Shown here piece after piece: positions 61,245-64,000 of a stretch of 64,000 nucleotides of DNA. Every line of letters begins with the position of its first letter. Positions within the stretch are counted from its first letter, which is position 1. The position numbers and the translations under genes are program-made. This DNA is from Nocardia brasiliensis ATCC 700358. Lineage in GTDB: Bacteria; Actinomycetota; Actinomycetes; Mycobacteriales; Mycobacteriaceae. The stretch lies in contig NC_018681.1 of NCBI RefSeq assembly GCF_000250675.2, forward strand, positions 5,456,001-5,520,000, given 5' to 3'. Below the pieces are notes generated by a model. The model did no database searches, was not told the DNA's origin, and saw only the letters and a program-made list of their open reading frames with translations.

Positions 61245-61922
61245 TCAGGCGGTATTGTCCGCGCGGTAGAATGTGAGTCGACCGACGACGCGGTGGCGTA
61301 TGGATTCGATTGCGGCGCAGTGGAGTCCAGCAGTTTCGAGTAGTCGAGAGATACAGCTACCAAGGTTGTCTGCAAGCCGCGAATTGCGCAGGTACATTCG
61401 TGCGGCAAAGCCATCGGCGGGGGTCATATCACCGCCGATGTCGACCAGGTGCAGTCGCCCACCAGGACGCAGAACACGTTTCACCTCTGCGGCCATGGCG
61501 ACCTTCGCCTCGGGTCCGAGGTGGTGCAGCATCATCGAGGACAGCACACGATCGAATTCGTTGTCAGGATAGGGCAGTCGTTGGGCGTAGCCGCGATCGA
61601 ATCGGATCCCGGTTCGCTTGGTCGCCTTCTTCTCGGCCAGGGCCAGTGCTCGAGGGTCGGGGTCGGATCCGACAATGACGGCACCGGGTTGGTCGGCATT
61701 GGCACGCAGGACGAGGTTGCCGGTGCCGCAGCCGATCTCGAGGACTTGATGTCCTGCTTCCAGTTCAGCCTGGCTGACGAGTTCATCGTAGAGCCTGTTT
61801 ATGCCCAGCAGCCGGGTGCCGAGATCATAGATCGGCAGCAGCAGGCCATTGCCTGCCGCGGGCAGATAGTCGAGAGGGCTACCAATTGAGTGAGTTACCC
61901 GACGTGCACGATGTTGAGTCAT
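61245..61922 (-). CDS. class I SAM-dependent methyltransferase
   Basis: Predicted 225 residues (MTQHRARRVTHSIGSPLDYL). SAM loop VLEIGCGTGNLVLRANADQP near 60-80, acidic end VGSDPDPRALALAEK, then LSSMMLHHLGPEAKVAMAAE and VLRPGGRLHLVDIGG. It resembles the UbiE/PhcB-like group. The start lies 41 bases from the divergent AraC-type gene, so the regulator probably controls it. No strong Shine-Dalgarno. Substrate unknown. Confidence 0.85.
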   Translation of the reverse strand: MTQHRARRVTHSIGSPLDYLPAAGNGLLLPIYDLGTRLLGINRLYDELVSQAELEAGHQVLEIGCGTGNLVLRANADQPGAVIVGSDPDPRALALAEKKATKRTGIRFDRGYAQRLPYPDNEFDRVLSSMMLHHLGPEAKVAMAAEVKRVLRPGGRLHLVDIGGDMTPADGFAARMYLRNSRLADNLGSCISRLLETAGLHCAAIESIRHRVVGRLTFYRADNTA

Positions 61923-61963
61923 GATATCGATGGTGAGCGCGTCGCGGGACGGAAAGTTGGACG

Positions 61964-62839
61964 ATGTTCGGTCGGTATGGGACTGGGGCAGATGACGTGA
62001 CCGACACCTCACGCTGCGTCCGTCAGCGGGACGGTATTCCGGTCTTCGACTATCGGACGGATCCGGCGATACCGCGGGTGACACTGCTACAACTCGATAG
62101 TGGGCACCCGCGCTGGCACAAGCATATCCACGAGTTCCCCGCGCTCGTATACGCACCGGGCGCTGGCGTAGTCGCTGTTGTGGCCGCCGGCCAAGTGATC
62201 GAACCCGCCGCTCATCCCTTGGTCGAGCACGCTGTCGCGGTGTTCTTCGACCCCGCCGTACTCGGCGACGATACGAGCGCCCCTTGGTTTGCTCACCCGC
62301 TGTTGTTTCCCTTCCAGCACCGGCAATCCGGCGGCTTGCTGCGGCTCGAACTCCCCACCGAATGTCGGCCGCGGTGGGATGTCACGATCGCGGCGATCGA
62401 CACCGAGTTGACACGACAGGACAGCGGCTACCGACAGGCGGTTGCCGCACACCTCACGCTGCTGTTGGTCGATATCGCGCGGTTGGCTGCCGATGTGGTC
62501 ACCGACCCACGCCGTGGTGCCGAACCCTTGCTTGTCGAGGTGTACGACCTCATCGAGGCGCGCTTCCGGCAACCATTTTCGCTGCGCGATATCGCAGATA
62601 TGGTTGGTATGACGCCGGGGTACCTGACCAGTGTCGTCCGCGACCGCACGGGACGTACGGTCCAGCAGTGGATCATCGACCGGAGAATGACCGAGGCCCG
62701 TCGCTTGTTGATCGACACCGACCTGCCAATCGCCGAAATAGCCCGCCGTGTCGGTATTCCCGACCCGGGCTACTTCACCAGGCTATTCCGTCGCGAGAAC
62801 CACGCCTCGCCGCGGGCGTGGCGATCGATGTCCGAATGA
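61964..62839 (+). CDS. AraC-family transcriptional regulator
   Basis: Predicted 291 residues. N-terminal cupin-like sensor (about 30-130, HKHIHEFPALVYAPGAGVVA) and C-terminal double helix-turn-helix (about 190-290): FSLRDIADMVGMTPGYLTSV and IAEIARRVGIPDPGYFTRLF with FRRENHASPRAWR. Typical of one-component AraC regulators that bind small ligands. Divergent from the methyltransferase gene and convergent with the StyA-like gene, overlapping its 3' end by 65 bases. GGAAAGTTGGACG precedes the ATG. Confidence 0.88.
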   Translation: MFGRYGTGADDVTDTSRCVRQRDGIPVFDYRTDPAIPRVTLLQLDSGHPRWHKHIHEFPALVYAPGAGVVAVVAAGQVIEPAAHPLVEHAVAVFFDPAVLGDDTSAPWFAHPLLFPFQHRQSGGLLRLELPTECRPRWDVTIAAIDTELTRQDSGYRQAVAAHLTLLLVDIARLAADVVTDPRRGAEPLLVEVYDLIEARFRQPFSLRDIADMVGMTPGYLTSVVRDRTGRTVQQWIIDRRMTEARRLLIDTDLPIAEIARRVGIPDPGYFTRLFRRENHASPRAWRSMSE

Positions 62840-63971
62840 GCGATGTGTCTGCCGCACGCGATCTTGCGAGTGTCGAGCAGTTCGACTGCCGTAACGAATT
62901 CGGCCGGTCGGGTTCCACGGCCGACCGACGAACCACACCTTCCATCGAGCACGGCCTTGCGGTCCGCCACATCCAATCCCGGTCGAACACACCACCTGCG
63001 CTGGTGAGAATGCGTTCCGCATAGCGAAGCGCGCAGTGCACTGCGTTGTTGACTCCCTGAGCACCGCCGAGACCCCGCTCCCGGACGGCGTCGCCACCGC
63101 CGAGCATCAGCCGACCGGAAGGCAGCACACCGACCGGAATCCGCCTTCGAGGAATGACGTCACCGGTCATGGTGGCGCCGGGATCGATCAATTCGGCGTA
63201 CCGGTAGCGGTGCGAGATCCCTTCGGGCAGGAGTTCTTCTAGCACTGCCTGAGCGCGCCGCAACCGCTCGTAGGGTGCGTCGATGACCCCGAAAACGTCA
63301 AGGCTATCGCCGGGAACCGCTTCAAAAAGGAGTACCTCGCAGGCGCGTTCAGCGCCAGGCCTGCCGCTCAACGCGGTATAGGAAACAATCTCGCCGAGGC
63401 CCGGCAATACAAAACAACTCCCCATGCCCGAGGCACGCGGCCGGACACCGCTGAGGTACAGCACCGCAGTACGACGCACCGGGTCAGCAGGAGCCAAACG
63501 TCCGAGAGAAGGGAAGCACTCCATCAAATCGTGTGCACCGTGAGTTACCACAGTCAATTCGTGCTCCGCCGCCCAGTCGTCTATATTCTCACGACTCAGC
63601 TCATCGATGATCAGGTTTCCACCCATTCGAGCGTAAAGTTCTAACCAGCGCGCGAACACGGTTCGCTGATCGACGCTCTGCGCCGGTCGGACGAAATGTT
63701 GCGCCCACGCATGCACAGCGCGTTGTTCTACTACAACCGTCACGTCGATACCTCGGATCTTCGGCGCGGAATCTTGCCAGAAGCCGAGACCTAGATCGTT
63801 CTGGATGTCCAGGGTGGCCGAGAACTTCATCTGCGCGCCTGTCACCGAACCCGCGAGTAGGGAACCGGCCGACCGATCGGTGACCAGCGTGACCGGCCAC
63901 CCTCGTTGGAGAAGCTGATGCGCCAGTGAAAGCCCACATTCGCTCCCTCCCACAACCTGTACGTGCCGCAT
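62775..63971 (-). CDS. StyA-like FAD monooxygenase
   Basis: Predicted 398 residues at the right edge. The FAD loop is VVGGSECGLSLAHQLLQRGW (GxGxxG with Ser-Glu-Cys inside), and SGVRPRASGMGSCFVLPGLG, PRRRIPVGVLPSGRLMLGGG and DAVRERGLGGAQGVNNAVHC follow the styrene/indole monooxygenase pattern (GD and ligand loops). It would need a partner reductase, not seen here. The last 50 residues (from about 350) are unlike the family and overlap the AraC gene, so the natural end may be lost by frameshift. Confidence 0.72.
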   Translation of the reverse strand: MRHVQVVGGSECGLSLAHQLLQRGWPVTLVTDRSAGSLLAGSVTGAQMKFSATLDIQNDLGLGFWQDSAPKIRGIDVTVVVEQRAVHAWAQHFVRPAQSVDQRTVFARWLELYARMGGNLIIDELSRENIDDWAAEHELTVVTHGAHDLMECFPSLGRLAPADPVRRTAVLYLSGVRPRASGMGSCFVLPGLGEIVSYTALSGRPGAERACEVLLFEAVPGDSLDVFGVIDAPYERLRRAQAVLEELLPEGISHRYRYAELIDPGATMTGDVIPRRRIPVGVLPSGRLMLGGGDAVRERGLGGAQGVNNAVHCALRYAERILTSAGGVFDRDWMWRTARPCSMEGVVRRSAVEPDRPNSLRQSNCSTLARSRAADTSLIRTSIATPAARRGSRDGIAW

Positions 63972-64000
63972 TGCCTTCCGCCTTCGAGGTCGAGTCCGCT

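Overview
The window is high-GC DNA from a mycolic-acid actinobacterium, most likely Nocardia or a close relative. The evidence is an antigen-85-type mycolyltransferase, type VII secretion (T7SS/ESX) style substrate proteins, two WhiB regulators, an EspR-like regulator, a CpnT-like toxin and paired small exported proteins of a kind common in Nocardia. No rRNA, tRNA, CRISPR array or complete insertion sequence was found.

Region 773-24430 is one long minus-strand block. Read in the direction of transcription it starts with a PAS-type sensor protein. It then encodes type IV (conjugation-type) secretion parts: a VirB8/TcpC-like protein, a small two-helix membrane protein, a PrgI-like membrane protein, a VirB4-like ATPase, a large VirB6/TrbL-like membrane protein and two cell-wall-hydrolase-like proteins. 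After an odd HAD-aminotransferase fusion come ESX-type substrate or partner proteins: two architectures each present as paralogues, YbaB-like small proteins and an EspB/PE-PPE-like protein. None of the ESX core genes (eccB, eccC, eccD, mycP) and no relaxase or VirD4 coupling protein is present. This mixture resembles the conjugative mycobacterial plasmids that need both type IV and type VII secretion, and may be part of an integrated element or megaplasmid. The head of the block faces a WhiB gene across a spacer with palindromic operator-like repeats.

Region 24800-33402 holds the WhiB gene, a degenerate ROK protein, a MerR regulator, small membrane and PH-domain proteins, another T7SS-like protein, a bacterial SET-domain protein and exported proteins, ending with the mycolyltransferase. 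Region 33718-46391 has a class A beta-lactamase-like protein, a class I terpene synthase, two c-di-GMP proteins, a WhiB3-like protein, an amidase lacking all three catalytic residues, an EspR-like regulator, a methyltransferase, a hot-dog hydratase and a geranylgeranyl-diphosphate-synthase-like prenyltransferase. The terpene synthase and prenyltransferase could cooperate in making a terpene.

Region 46413-55801 contains a tandem pair of small proteins (one exported, one without signal), an IS110 transposase remnant, a SnoaL-like protein, a methyltransferase, an NAD-dependent epimerase-type protein, a CGNR-like zinc finger protein, an isolated divergent ribosomal protein L11 paralogue, a P450 without ExxR, and an acyl-CoA oxidase/dehydrogenase. 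Region 55913-61140 is a polymorphic-toxin locus: WXG-fused protein, YbaB-like protein, and a 1005-residue CpnT-like protein with a PD-(D/E)XK-like tip whose 3' end runs into a fragment of an OLD-type nuclease gene. The right edge carries a methyltransferase divergent from an AraC regulator, and a StyA-like flavoprotein.
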